Part shown: positions 1-7,055 of the stretch, in pieces
Layout: each line of letters begins with the position of its first letter
Numbering within the stretch: position 1 is the first letter of the stretch
Assembly (NCBI GenBank): GCA_963652495.1
Contig: CAVJTU010000020.1
Location: forward strand, 1-41,051
DNA length: 41,051 nucleotides
Reading direction: 5' to 3'
Origin: Anthropogastromicrobium sp963652495
GTDB taxonomy: Bacteria > Bacillota > Clostridia > Lachnospirales > Lachnospiraceae
Position numbers and translations under genes: made by a program
Notes under the pieces: model-generated
The model's database searches: none
The model's input: only the letters and a program-made list of their open reading frames with translations
What the model was told of the DNA's origin: nothing

Positions 1-1
1 G

Positions 2-361
2 AAAATGTACATTTTTATTTTCCACTTTTTGAGCATTTTTATATTGACATTTCCATACGAGGATGAGCGTGGAAGCGCAGACGGATATCTGATGCCGCAA
101 AGCAACGTCTATATACTCTCAAAAACATTTTTGAAGAAGTACAGTACATATGATCTGTGGATTGCCAAAAATGAAATTTTTGCGCGCAGAGGACGCAAGT
201 TCAAAAATGCTGAGCTGCAGAATTATTTCAATGGAAAGAACTGGTATTGTGGTTTGATTGAATCAGATGATTTCAATCCGGATACCATGTTAAGTGATGT
301 AGAGAAGGCAAACGTGGATTTGATGATTGAGCTGGGAGCAGACACGTATCAGAACGAATGA
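2..361 (+). CDS. YARHG-domain protein, C-terminal part (5' end probably outside window)
   Basis: The reading frame is open from the window edge, so the first visible ATG at position 5 need not be the true start. From about residue 33 the protein matches the YARHG domain: a 'LWIAKNEIFARRGRKF' stretch, then an aromatic-rich 'YFNGKNWY' segment, then an acidic helix ending near 'EKANVDLMIEL'. YARHG domains are small extracellular or membrane-anchored modules, common in Firmicutes, whose molecular role is unknown. The segment before the domain is hydrophobic (residues 1-17) and could be the end of a membrane anchor or part of a longer protein. It ends with TGA 125 nt before the next likely start codon, and the promoter of the next gene lies in that gap, so it is probably a separate unit. 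Domain call is confident; function is unknown. Confidence 0.7.
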   Translation, partial: KMYIFIFHFLSIFILTFPYEDERGSADGYLMPQSNVYILSKTFLKKYSTYDLWIAKNEIFARRGRKFKNAELQNYFNGKNWYCGLIESDDFNPDTMLSDVEKANVDLMIELGADTYQNE

Positions 362-401
362 AGAAGACTGCGTTGAGAAAAGAAAACCATGTCAATTTTG
401 C

Positions 402-430
402 TTGCCTCTTTCTTGAAAAAACGGTATAAT
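402..430 (+). promoter_or_regulatory. Sigma-A promoter of the TetR gene
   Basis: A -35 TTGCCT (402-407) and a perfect -10 TATAAT (425-430) are separated by 17 nt. The predicted transcription start near 437 lies downstream of the GTG at 435, which argues that translation starts at the ATG at 486 instead. Confidence 0.75.
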
Positions 431-465
431 CGCAGTGTTGAACGAGTGTTTAAGCGATTATACCG
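422..465. promoter_or_regulatory. Perfect 12-bp inverted repeat over the tetR -10 box (candidate operator)
   Basis: The arms CGGTATAATCGC (422-433) and GCGATTATACCG (454-465) are exact reverse complements separated by 20 nt. The left arm contains the -10 hexamer and the right arm lies in the 5' leader. A regulator bound here would block RNA polymerase, as expected for an autorepressing TetR protein. No U-tract follows, so a terminator is unlikely. Confidence 0.6.
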
Positions 466-485
466 CTTTTGGGAAAGGGATTTTT

Positions 486-1109
486 ATGGCGATAGCGACA
501 AGGAAACTTCTGGCGGACGGTTTGAAAGAGCTGCTGAAGAAAAAAACATTAGATAAGATTACGGTAAAGGAACTGGTGGCAGTATGCGGTGTAAACCGCC
601 AGACGTTTTATTATAATTTTCAGGATATCTATGAGCTTCTTGAATGGATTTTTGTTGAAGAAGGAGAACGCTTAAAAAAAGAAACGGAAAATATTTCAGA
701 TTGGCATGAACGATTTCACGTAGTTATTGAGCAAATCAATAATGAGGAGACCAGACGATTGATTTTAAATGCATTTTATTCCGTGAATCCGATGCAGATT
801 GATAAATTTATGCAGAATTATTTTCATCCGGCTGTGGAGGAGATTATTACGGAGAAGATTCGCGATATGAATATTTCAGAGGAAGACCGCAAATTTATGA
901 TCCGTATGTATGATCTGTTTTGGGTGGATCTTATCATGAGATGGATTCAGAGCGGCATGGAGATGAGTGAAATGACTGGTGATATTGAGAAAATCATTTC
1001 TGTCATGACGGGATCGAGCGTATACATAGCGCAGAACTTAAAGGATCTGGAGAATAAAAATAGGGAATCATTTCGACCGGCAGGCGAAATGAATAGGAAC
1101 CGTAAATAA
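486..1109 (+). CDS. TetR/AcrR family transcriptional regulator (DhaS-like C-terminal domain)
   Basis: This is a 207-residue one-domain-plus-ligand-domain repressor. The N-terminal helix-turn-helix spans about residues 5-50 and carries the hallmark 'CGVNRQTFYYNF' recognition helix followed by 'DIYELLEWIF', a pattern typical of TetR proteins with the TetR_C_8 (DhaS-type) C-terminal domain. The rest is helical with no catalytic motif. I chose the ATG at 486 because it has an AAAGGGA ribosome binding site 5 nt upstream; an in-frame GTG at 435 falls at the predicted transcription start. The gene sits upstream of a radical SAM enzyme in the same orientation, 231 nt away, with two more dyads in between, so it may control that enzyme as well as itself. 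The ligand is unknown. Confidence 0.85.
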   Translation: MAIATRKLLADGLKELLKKKTLDKITVKELVAVCGVNRQTFYYNFQDIYELLEWIFVEEGERLKKETENISDWHERFHVVIEQINNEETRRLILNAFYSVNPMQIDKFMQNYFHPAVEEIITEKIRDMNISEEDRKFMIRMYDLFWVDLIMRWIQSGMEMSEMTGDIEKIISVMTGSSVYIAQNLKDLENKNRESFRPAGEMNRNRK

Positions 1110-1147
1110 CTGGTTTAAAAATGGGCAGATCATAAATTGGCACACTA

Positions 1148-1171
1148 TAGACAACAAAGACACTTTGTCTA
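1148..1171. promoter_or_regulatory. TAGACAA/TTGTCTA inverted repeat in the tetR-rSAM gap (candidate operator)
   Basis: Perfect 7-bp arms TAGACAA (1148-1154) and TTGTCTA (1165-1171) flank a 10-nt spacer, and a further TGTCTA occurs at 1195-1200. The size suits a TetR-type operator. It could instead fold in RNA. No convincing promoter pair was found in this gap. Confidence 0.35.
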
Positions 1172-1280
1172 AATTTTGGACAGGTGTTTTTTTGTGTCTA
1201 TTTCTTTTTTTCCTGTTAATCAGTACAATAAAGTCAATTCAGATGCAGTAACAAAAATATACAAGATGCAACTGATAAGA

Positions 1281-1320
1281 GAGGGTACAGGTCAAAAATG
1301 AATGAGCAGACTGTACCCTC
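1281..1320. promoter_or_regulatory. Perfect 10-bp inverted repeat just upstream of the radical SAM gene
   Basis: The arms GAGGGTACAG (1281-1290) and CTGTACCCTC (1311-1320) are exact reverse complements with a 20-nt spacer, the same spacer length as the dyad over the tetR promoter although the arm sequences differ. It ends 8 nt before the GGGAGG ribosome binding site (1328-1333), so it could be a DNA operator or an RNA hairpin that modulates translation. Confidence 0.5.
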
Positions 1321-1340
1321 AAGTGATGGGAGGAACTGAC

Positions 1341-2687
1341 ATGATTGGACAGGAATTAAGGAAAATGGGTATTGCAACTGCATACCGTTATATAGAGAAG
1401 AATCCGAAAGATAATTTAAAAAAGCTTATGACTTGGGTAGACCGTATCGCAGGAGAAGGTCCAGACAGCTTTGAGGAGCAGAGAAAAGTTGTATGGGATG
1501 TGTTAAATCATCCGGAATCCAATATGTATCAGCTGATTATGCGAATCATTGAGGAGGTGGATCCAGAGGTTGTCAAGACAATTTTCTCCAACTTTTTCTT
1601 AAATGCAGCGATCCTTGGCTGGCCAAAGCAGGAAAAGTTAAGAGCAGAGTACAATTGCAACATTCCGTGGGCAATTCTGCTCGATCCGACTTCTGCCTGT
1701 AATCTGCACTGTACGGGCTGTTGGGCAGCTGAGTATGGCAATAAGCTGAACTTGTCATTTGATGAAATTGACAATATCATCGAGCAGGGAAAAGAATTAG
1801 GCATTTACTTCTATATTTATACGGGTGGAGAACCGCTTGTCAGAAAGAATGATCTGATCGCACTGTGTAAGAAGCACTCGGATTGTATTTTCCTTTCTTT
1901 TACGAATGCGACATTGATTGATGATACATTTACCGATGATATGCTTCGTGTAAAAAACTTTGTTCCGGCAATCAGCGTAGAGGGTGATATGGCGGCTCAT
2001 GATGGCAGACGAGGAAAAGGTTCCTATGAGAAGGTCGAAAAGGCGATGAAGCTGTTAAAGCAGAAGAAGCTTCCGTTTGGTGTTTCCTGCTGTTATACAA
2101 GTGCAAACTGCGACAGCATCAGCAGTGATGAGTTCTATGATTGGCTGGTGGATCAGGGTACATTATTTGCATGGTATTTCCACTATATGCCGGTCGGAAA
2201 CGATGCAGTACCGCAATTAATGCCGACACCATCCCAGCGAGAGAGGATGTATGACCGTGTACGTTATTGCAGACGTACAAAGCCAATCTTTGCAATCGAC
2301 TTCCAGAATGATGGCGAGTATGTTGGCGGATGTGTAGCCGGAGGACGCCGTTATTTACATATCAATGCAAATGGTGATGTGGATCCGTGCGTATTCATTC
2401 ATTACTCGGACAGCAATATCCGTGAGAAGACACTTCTTGAATGCTTACAGTCTCCGCTGTTTATGGCCTATCATGATAATCAGCCGTTCAACGAGAATCA
2501 TCTGCGTCCATGTCCAATGCTGGAGAATCCACAGAAGCTAAGAGAAATGGTAGCAAAGACACAGGCAAAGTCAACGGATATGCAGAGTCCTGAGAGTGCA
2601 GAGCATCTTTGCAGCAAGTGTGATGAGTATGCGAAGAACTGGACACCATCTGCTGACAAGCTGTGGAGTGAGTCGCATAAAAATTAA
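1341..2687 (+). CDS. Radical SAM enzyme with N-terminal helical extension and Cys-rich C-terminal region
   Basis: The canonical CxxxCxxC cluster motif is present as CNLHCTGC (Cys120, Cys124, Cys127), followed by the SAM-binding GGEP (about 162-165), so this enzyme should bind a [4Fe-4S] cluster and cleave SAM. A helical extension of about 115 residues precedes the core. The C-terminal region (about 325-430) carries further cysteines in GGC, DPC, RPC and CSKC contexts, consistent with a SPASM-like auxiliary cluster. The start at 1341 is set by GGGAGG seven nt upstream; an in-frame ATG at 1302 lies inside the inverted repeat spacer and has no such site. The substrate is not evident. Its neighbour is a TetR regulator of the kind often linked to membrane or metabolite stress; a lipid-modifying role is one possibility, without direct support. 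Confidence 0.8.
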   Translation: MIGQELRKMGIATAYRYIEKNPKDNLKKLMTWVDRIAGEGPDSFEEQRKVVWDVLNHPESNMYQLIMRIIEEVDPEVVKTIFSNFFLNAAILGWPKQEKLRAEYNCNIPWAILLDPTSACNLHCTGCWAAEYGNKLNLSFDEIDNIIEQGKELGIYFYIYTGGEPLVRKNDLIALCKKHSDCIFLSFTNATLIDDTFTDDMLRVKNFVPAISVEGDMAAHDGRRGKGSYEKVEKAMKLLKQKKLPFGVSCCYTSANCDSISSDEFYDWLVDQGTLFAWYFHYMPVGNDAVPQLMPTPSQRERMYDRVRYCRRTKPIFAIDFQNDGEYVGGCVAGGRRYLHINANGDVDPCVFIHYSDSNIREKTLLECLQSPLFMAYHDNQPFNENHLRPCPMLENPQKLREMVAKTQAKSTDMQSPESAEHLCSKCDEYAKNWTPSADKLWSESHKN

Positions 2688-2709
2688 TGTTTTTGAAGAT
2701 TGAGAGAGT

Positions 2710-2757
2710 GCAAAGCACGTAGCAATCTGGTATCAAAGGGGCAACATCATGTGTTGG
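2710..2757. repeat. 32-nt intergenic repeat, copy 1, with adjoining hairpin
   Basis: Positions 2710-2741 are identical over 32 nt to 37460-37491. Here the block runs into a CAACA/TGTTG hairpin (2743-2757). Both copies lie in non-coding gaps. This resembles a dispersed small repeat family rather than a gene-specific leader. Confidence 0.6.
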
Positions 2758-2782
2758 TACTATGGCGATGACGAAAATCGGG

Positions 2783-2811
2783 TTGCTATTCCTACAGAAG
2801 TATGCTATAGT
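2783..2811 (+). promoter_or_regulatory. Sigma-A promoter driving the cobalamin riboswitch leader
   Basis: TTGCTA (2783-2788) and TATAGT (2806-2811) are separated by exactly 17 nt. The transcription start would be near 2818, about 90 nt before the conserved riboswitch core, which suits this leader. Confidence 0.65.
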
Positions 2812-2900
2812 AAGGAAAATTGAATAGAGAGTATTCAGGTGTCGGAGCAATCAAAAGAGAGGAAAATCAGAAATGTGAACCAGCTTCTGAAATTGACTCA

Positions 2901-3045
2901 AATACGATTGGCTCCGGTGAAAAGGGAAATGGGTGCAAATCCTGTACGAACTCGTCACCGTGATAGGGAGCAGGAGTCGCAAAATCACTGGGAAACTGGG
3001 AAGATGGCCGATGCGATGATCTTAAGTCGGGAGACCTGCCTGGAT
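2901..3045 (+). ncRNA. Cobalamin (AdoCbl) riboswitch
   Basis: The conserved core elements of the B12 element appear in order: a GGTG near 2916, GGGAAatGGGTGCAAATCC (2924-2942), a CTCGTCACCGTGA segment (2951-2963) in place of the usual CCCGC-CTGT, TCACTGGG (2985-2992), and the B12 box AGTCGGGAGACCTGCC (3025-3040). Cobalamin riboswitches repress transport and synthesis genes when adenosylcobalamin is plentiful. The next gene is an exported CbiK followed by a BtuFCD-type importer and then the cbi genes, so this switch probably controls the long downstream transcript. Boundaries are approximate. Confidence 0.92.
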
Positions 3046-3300
3046 GCTGTACAGAAACGAAAGTTTCAGACCACGAGTAAAAAGGTTGTACGTTTGGATT
3101 TGCAGGCAATATTGGAATGAGAAGGCTGCAAGTCTTTTTGCGTGCAGTTCTTTGTCGGATTCCAAGCGGCAGAGAGCTTTCTTTTTTGTGTCTAAAATGG
3201 AATAAGTGGAGTTGCTGCCTGTTCACAAAAGATATGTTTTGTAAATGAACAACTTGCAAATTGCAATATTAGAGAAGTTCGCTTCTGTCAGTTTTCTATT
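3046..3300 (+). promoter_or_regulatory. Riboswitch expression platform and long leader (several hairpins, no gene)
   Basis: About 290 nt separate the B12 box from the first start codon. Visible hairpins are GAAAC-GAAA-GTTTC (3054-3067, a GNRA loop), CTGCA...TGCAG (3126-3147) followed by TTCTTT, an imperfect AGAGAGC/GCTTTCT element running into TTTTTT (around 3174-3192), and AGAAG-TTCG-CTTCT (3273-3286, a UUCG loop). The 3126-3192 region is the best candidate for the switched terminator, but none is a textbook intrinsic terminator. I see no coding potential here. Confidence 0.4.
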
Positions 3301-3334
3301 TGATTTGAAAAGAAGAAAGGATTGGTAAGAAAAA

Positions 3335-4555
3335 ATGAGAAGAAGAAATCTGGCAGTATTGGTATCGCTGTCCCTGATGGGAACCATGAGCATGACTAGT
3401 TATGCAGCAAGTGAGAAGGAGACTGCAACTGAGGCAGTGAGCACTGAGGAAGTAAGTTCTGAGGCAGAAAGCGTATCTGCAGATCAGGAGGCAGCAGACA
3501 AGGTTGCAGCTCTGATCGACGCAATCTATGTGCAGGAGAGAAACGAAAATACGGATGAGCAGTGCAAGGAAGCAAAGGAAGCCTGGGATGCATTGACTGA
3601 CGAGCAGAAGGAACTGGTTGAGGGAGAGAATGCGGATCCGGATTACTTCGGAAGAGATACTGGTGATGCATCCAAGGATGATCCGAGAAATGGTGATGAG
3701 ATCGGTGAGAATGAGATTCTGGTTGTAAGCTTTGGTACTTCCTTCAATGACAGCCGTGTTGCTGATATCAAGGGAATTGAGGATGCTCTTCAGGAAGCAT
3801 ATCCGGATTGGTCTGTAAGACGTGCATTTACTGCACAGATCATCATCAACCACGTAGAGGCCCGTGATGGCGAGTACATCGACAATGTTGAGCAGGCACT
3901 TGACCGTGCTGTTGAGAATGGCGTAAAGAATCTTGTAATTCAGCCAACCCATCTGATGCATGGTGCAGAATATGATGAGCTGATGGACGCTGTAGAGGAG
4001 TACGAGGATAAGTTTGAGTCTGTAAAGGTTGCTGAGCCGCTGTTAGGTGAGGTCGGAGACGATGCTACTGCTGTAAACGATGATAAGAAGGCAGTTGCAG
4101 AGATTCTGACAGCAGAGGCAGTAGAAAAGGCCGGATATGACAGCTTAGACGCAGCAAAGGAAGATGGTGTTGCATTCGTATTCATGGGTCATGGAACTTC
4201 CCATACTGCAAAGGTATCCTACAGCCAGATGCAGACACAGATGAATGATCTTGGATATGACAACGTATTCATCGGAACGGTAGAGGGAGAGCCAGAAGAG
4301 ACCTCCTGTGAGAACGTAATCAAGGCAGTAGCAGATGCAGGTTATACAAAGGTTGTTCTTCGTCCATTAATGGTTGTTGCTGGTGATCATGCAAATAATG
4401 ATATGGCAGGCGATGATGAGGATTCCTGGTTAAGCCAGTTTGAGGCATCCGGTGAGTTTGACAGTGTTGACACTCAGATCTTTGGTCTTGGTGAGATTGA
4501 AGACATTCAGCAGATCTATGTAAACCACACTGCAGATGTAATCGATCAGGAATAA
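3335..4555 (+). CDS. Exported CbiK-type anaerobic cobaltochelatase
   Basis: Residues 1-25 form a Sec signal peptide (MRRRN start, hydrophobic core, SYAA cleavage site). Residues 26-125 are an acidic linker that includes a helical 'DALTDEQKELVEG' module common in Firmicute surface proteins. From about 127 to the end it matches CbiK, which inserts Co(II) into sirohydrochlorin: a VSFGTSF start, RAFTAQIIIN, QPTHLMHG, then the expected metal-site residues His286 (MGHGTSH), Glu317 (TVEGEP) and His352 (AGDHANNDMAG), with spacing like the His-Glu-His triad of Salmonella CbiK. The catalytic domain is therefore predicted to act outside the membrane, where its usual substrate is not made. It is the first gene after the cobalamin riboswitch. 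A second CbiK, cytoplasmic, is encoded at 15274. Possible roles are metal loading, removal or simple binding of scavenged tetrapyrroles. Confidence 0.88.
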   Translation: MRRRNLAVLVSLSLMGTMSMTSYAASEKETATEAVSTEEVSSEAESVSADQEAADKVAALIDAIYVQERNENTDEQCKEAKEAWDALTDEQKELVEGENADPDYFGRDTGDASKDDPRNGDEIGENEILVVSFGTSFNDSRVADIKGIEDALQEAYPDWSVRRAFTAQIIINHVEARDGEYIDNVEQALDRAVENGVKNLVIQPTHLMHGAEYDELMDAVEEYEDKFESVKVAEPLLGEVGDDATAVNDDKKAVAEILTAEAVEKAGYDSLDAAKEDGVAFVFMGHGTSHTAKVSYSQMQTQMNDLGYDNVFIGTVEGEPEETSCENVIKAVADAGYTKVVLRPLMVVAGDHANNDMAGDDEDSWLSQFEASGEFDSVDTQIFGLGEIEDIQQIYVNHTADVIDQE

Positions 4556-4624
4556 TTTCAGCTTAGAGAACAAACAGAAAATTGTGAAATAGAAAAGAGA
4601 AAAAGCGAAGGGCATAACAATTAT

Positions 4625-5620
4625 ATGAGAAGAAAAAATATCGCAGTAGTTGGTATGCTGTTAGTGACCTGTCTGGCATCCGTTGGATGCGGACAGAAGA
4701 AGGAAAAGCAGGAGTCCCAGGCAGCAACGGGGGCTTCTGTTTTGGAGACAGCATCCGCGGCTCAGACAGAAGAAAAGACAGAAAAAGAGACAAGCAAAGA
4801 AGCTGAAACAGAGACAGAAAGTAAAACAGAGGTGCAGACCGAAGAAGCATCCGAGGTGCAGACGGAAAGCGAAGCGAAGACGGATGCCAAAAACGATGAT
4901 TCAGAGACACTGGCAGATGGCATTTATACTGCTGACTTTGACACCGACAGCAGCATGTTCCATGTAAGTGAGGCATGCGATGGAAAAGGTACGCTGACGG
5001 TAAAGGATGGAGAGATGACGATCCATGTTTCGCTGGCATCGAAGAAAATTTTAAATCTGTATTACGGTCTGGCAGCAGATGCCACAAAGGACGGTGCAGA
5101 GCTTCTTGAACCGACTACAGACAGCGTAACATACAGCGATGGTATGACCGAAGAAGTCTATGGCTTTGATATTCCGGTTCCGGCATTAGATGAGGAGTTT
5201 GACGTTGCACTGGTCGGAACAAAAGGAACCTGGTACGATCATAAGGTAAGCGTATCCAATCCAAAGCCGCAGGAGGATGAAGCGCAGGCATTAGCGGATC
5301 TTGAGGATGGTACTTACACCGCAGAGGTAACACTGGAGGGAGGAAGCGGCAAAGCGACGATTGAATCTCCGGCAACACTTACGGTAAAGGATGGAGAGAT
5401 GACTGCTTCGATCGTATGGAGCAGCCCAAACTATGACTATATGGTTGTAAATGAAGAAAAGTATCTTCCAGTGAATACAGAAGGAAATTCAGTATTTGAG
5501 ATTCCGGTTGTTTCACTTGAAACGCCGCTTGAAGTAGTTGCGGATACAGTAGCCATGAGCAAGCCGCACGAGATTGAATATACAATCACATTTGATGCTT
5601 CTACGGTGAAGGCAGAGTAA
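4625..5620 (+). CDS. Surface lipoprotein with two NEAT-like beta domains (tetrapyrrole-binding candidate)
   Basis: The N-terminus has a type II signal peptide with lipobox ending at Cys22 (LASVGC), then a long Glu/Thr/Lys-rich spacer to about residue 97. Two related domains follow, about 98-215 and 225-331. Both begin with a 'DG.YTA' strand and contain 'TLTVKDGEMT'. The second shows a pattern like NEAT haem-binding domains: PATLTVKDG, a 'SSPNYDYMVV' turn, FEIPVVSLETPL and a closing EIEYTITFD strand. NEAT domains carry haem at Gram-positive surfaces; here the B12 context suggests a corrinoid or other tetrapyrrole. It lies 69 nt after the exported CbiK and 4 nt before a BtuF-like lipoprotein, and its first residues resemble those of CbiK (MRRKN versus MRRRN). 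Domain assignment is by pattern only. Confidence 0.6.
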   Translation: MRRKNIAVVGMLLVTCLASVGCGQKKEKQESQAATGASVLETASAAQTEEKTEKETSKEAETETESKTEVQTEEASEVQTESEAKTDAKNDDSETLADGIYTADFDTDSSMFHVSEACDGKGTLTVKDGEMTIHVSLASKKILNLYYGLAADATKDGAELLEPTTDSVTYSDGMTEEVYGFDIPVPALDEEFDVALVGTKGTWYDHKVSVSNPKPQEDEAQALADLEDGTYTAEVTLEGGSGKATIESPATLTVKDGEMTASIVWSSPNYDYMVVNEEKYLPVNTEGNSVFEIPVVSLETPLEVVADTVAMSKPHEIEYTITFDASTVKAE

Positions 5621-5624
5621 TCAA

Positions 5625-6908
5625 ATGATAAGAAGACATTCGATCGCGGCCACAGGATGCGCGCTGCTTCTTGGACTGACTGTGCTGTGCGGCTGCGGTC
5701 AGTCTTCTGATACAAAGCAGAGTTCTGCGGGTACGACAAAAAAAACACTAGGACAGACCATAGAAGCATCTGGGATGGAGAAATCAAACGAATCGTCAGA
5801 AGAACAGTCGAGTGGTCAGGAAAGCGATTTATCAGAAGCACAGTCAAATGAGCATATGACTGGCATAGACGCACTGGGAGAGCCGACAGGTCATTTGGCA
5901 TTGGCATATGCTGAGAATTTTTCGGTAGATTATTATGACGGTGGTTATAAGCTTCTTACGGTAAAAGATGGTACGCAGATTTTAACCGTGCCGGAGAAAA
6001 AAGAGATACCGGACGGTCTTGACGAATCGGTAATTGTGCTGCAGCAGCCGATCAATAACATTTATCTTGTTTCGTCAGCTGTTATGGACATGTTTCGGGA
6101 ACTGGATGCATTTGATGCCATCGGCTTTTCTGCGCAGAAAGCAGAAAACTGGTATGTCGAGGGCGCAAAGGATGCAATGGAAAATGGCGACATTTTGTAT
6201 GCAGGAAAATATAACAGTCCGGACTATGAATTGCTAGTCTCAAAAAAGTGTTCGCTTGCAATCGAAAACAGCATGATACTTCATTCGCCTGAAGTGAAAG
6301 AAATGCTGGAGGATTTTAACATTCCGGTCATGATCGAATATTCGAGCTATGAATCGCATCCGCTTGGCCGTGTGGAGTGGATTAAATTTTTTGGCGCGCT
6401 GACAGGAAGAGAAGAGGCGGCAGAAAAAGCCTTTGAAGAGCAGACAGAGATTGTAGATTGCGTCACGGCAAAGGAAAAGACCGACAAGACAGTTGCATTT
6501 TTCTACATCACGTCAAATGGTTTGGTGCAGGTGCGCCAGAGCAACGACTATATTCCGAAGATGATTGAGCTTGCCGGAGGCAATTATATATTTGAAAATC
6601 TTGGAGACGATTCAAAACGTTCCACAATGAATATGCAGGTGGAGGAGTTTTATAACGGGGCAAAGGATGCGGATTATCTGATCTACAACAGTACGATAGA
6701 CGGCGGTGTGCAGACAATCGAGCAGCTGATCGAAAAATGTTCGGTTTTAAAGGACTTCAAGGCAGTACAAAATGGCGATGTCTGGTGTACCGAAAAGGAT
6801 GTATACCAGCAGTCTATGTCGATTGGCTTTTTAATCGAAGACATTCACAACATGCTTCAGGGCGCGGATGATACCAAAATGAACTATTTGTACCGTTTGG
6901 ACCAATGA
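5625..6908 (+). CDS. BtuF/FepB-type substrate-binding lipoprotein of an ABC importer
   Basis: This 427-residue protein has a lipobox with Cys24 (LCGC) and a Ser/Glu/Gln-rich linker up to about residue 78. The remainder fits the class III (TroA/BtuF-like) binding-protein fold: an N-terminal lobe with 'LQQPINNIYLVSSAVMDMFRELDAFDAIGFSA', a connecting helix near 'GREEAAEKAFEEQ', and a C-terminal lobe ending in 'AVQNGDVWCTEKDVYQQSMSIGFLIEDI', which is typical of cobalamin, haem and siderophore receptors. Confidence 0.82.
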   Translation: MIRRHSIAATGCALLLGLTVLCGCGQSSDTKQSSAGTTKKTLGQTIEASGMEKSNESSEEQSSGQESDLSEAQSNEHMTGIDALGEPTGHLALAYAENFSVDYYDGGYKLLTVKDGTQILTVPEKKEIPDGLDESVIVLQQPINNIYLVSSAVMDMFRELDAFDAIGFSAQKAENWYVEGAKDAMENGDILYAGKYNSPDYELLVSKKCSLAIENSMILHSPEVKEMLEDFNIPVMIEYSSYESHPLGRVEWIKFFGALTGREEAAEKAFEEQTEIVDCVTAKEKTDKTVAFFYITSNGLVQVRQSNDYIPKMIELAGGNYIFENLGDDSKRSTMNMQVEEFYNGAKDADYLIYNSTIDGGVQTIEQLIEKCSVLKDFKAVQNGDVWCTEKDVYQQSMSIGFLIEDIHNMLQGADDTKMNYLYRLDQ

Positions 6909-7055
6909 ACATGCAGGACAAATGACAAGACCAAACAGGAATGCAGGTTTTGAAATCGGACTGGGGAATCTTCGGTGTAGAGCTACGCAGCGAAGCGGAT
7001 TGCGAATGTCTGCTTTGACTGAACGAGGCGGTAATAGAAAGGAAATCACTTTACG

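Noticed and set aside
435..485. Upstream GTG start for the TetR gene
   Set aside because: It lies at the predicted transcription start inside the inverted repeat, and the ATG at 486 has a good ribosome site.
2839..3120. Open frame of 93 codons across the leader before the exported CbiK
   Set aside because: It lies on top of the cobalamin riboswitch, has no ribosome site and no recognisable protein features.
3296..3961. 221-codon open frame on the - strand
   Set aside because: It is antisense to the CbiK gene, which has full family motifs; its composition is that of a shadow frame.
4563..5087. 174-codon open frame on the - strand
   Set aside because: It is antisense to the lipoprotein gene, whose repeats and signal peptide are clear; the opposite frame is an artefact of Glu/Thr/Lys-rich codons.
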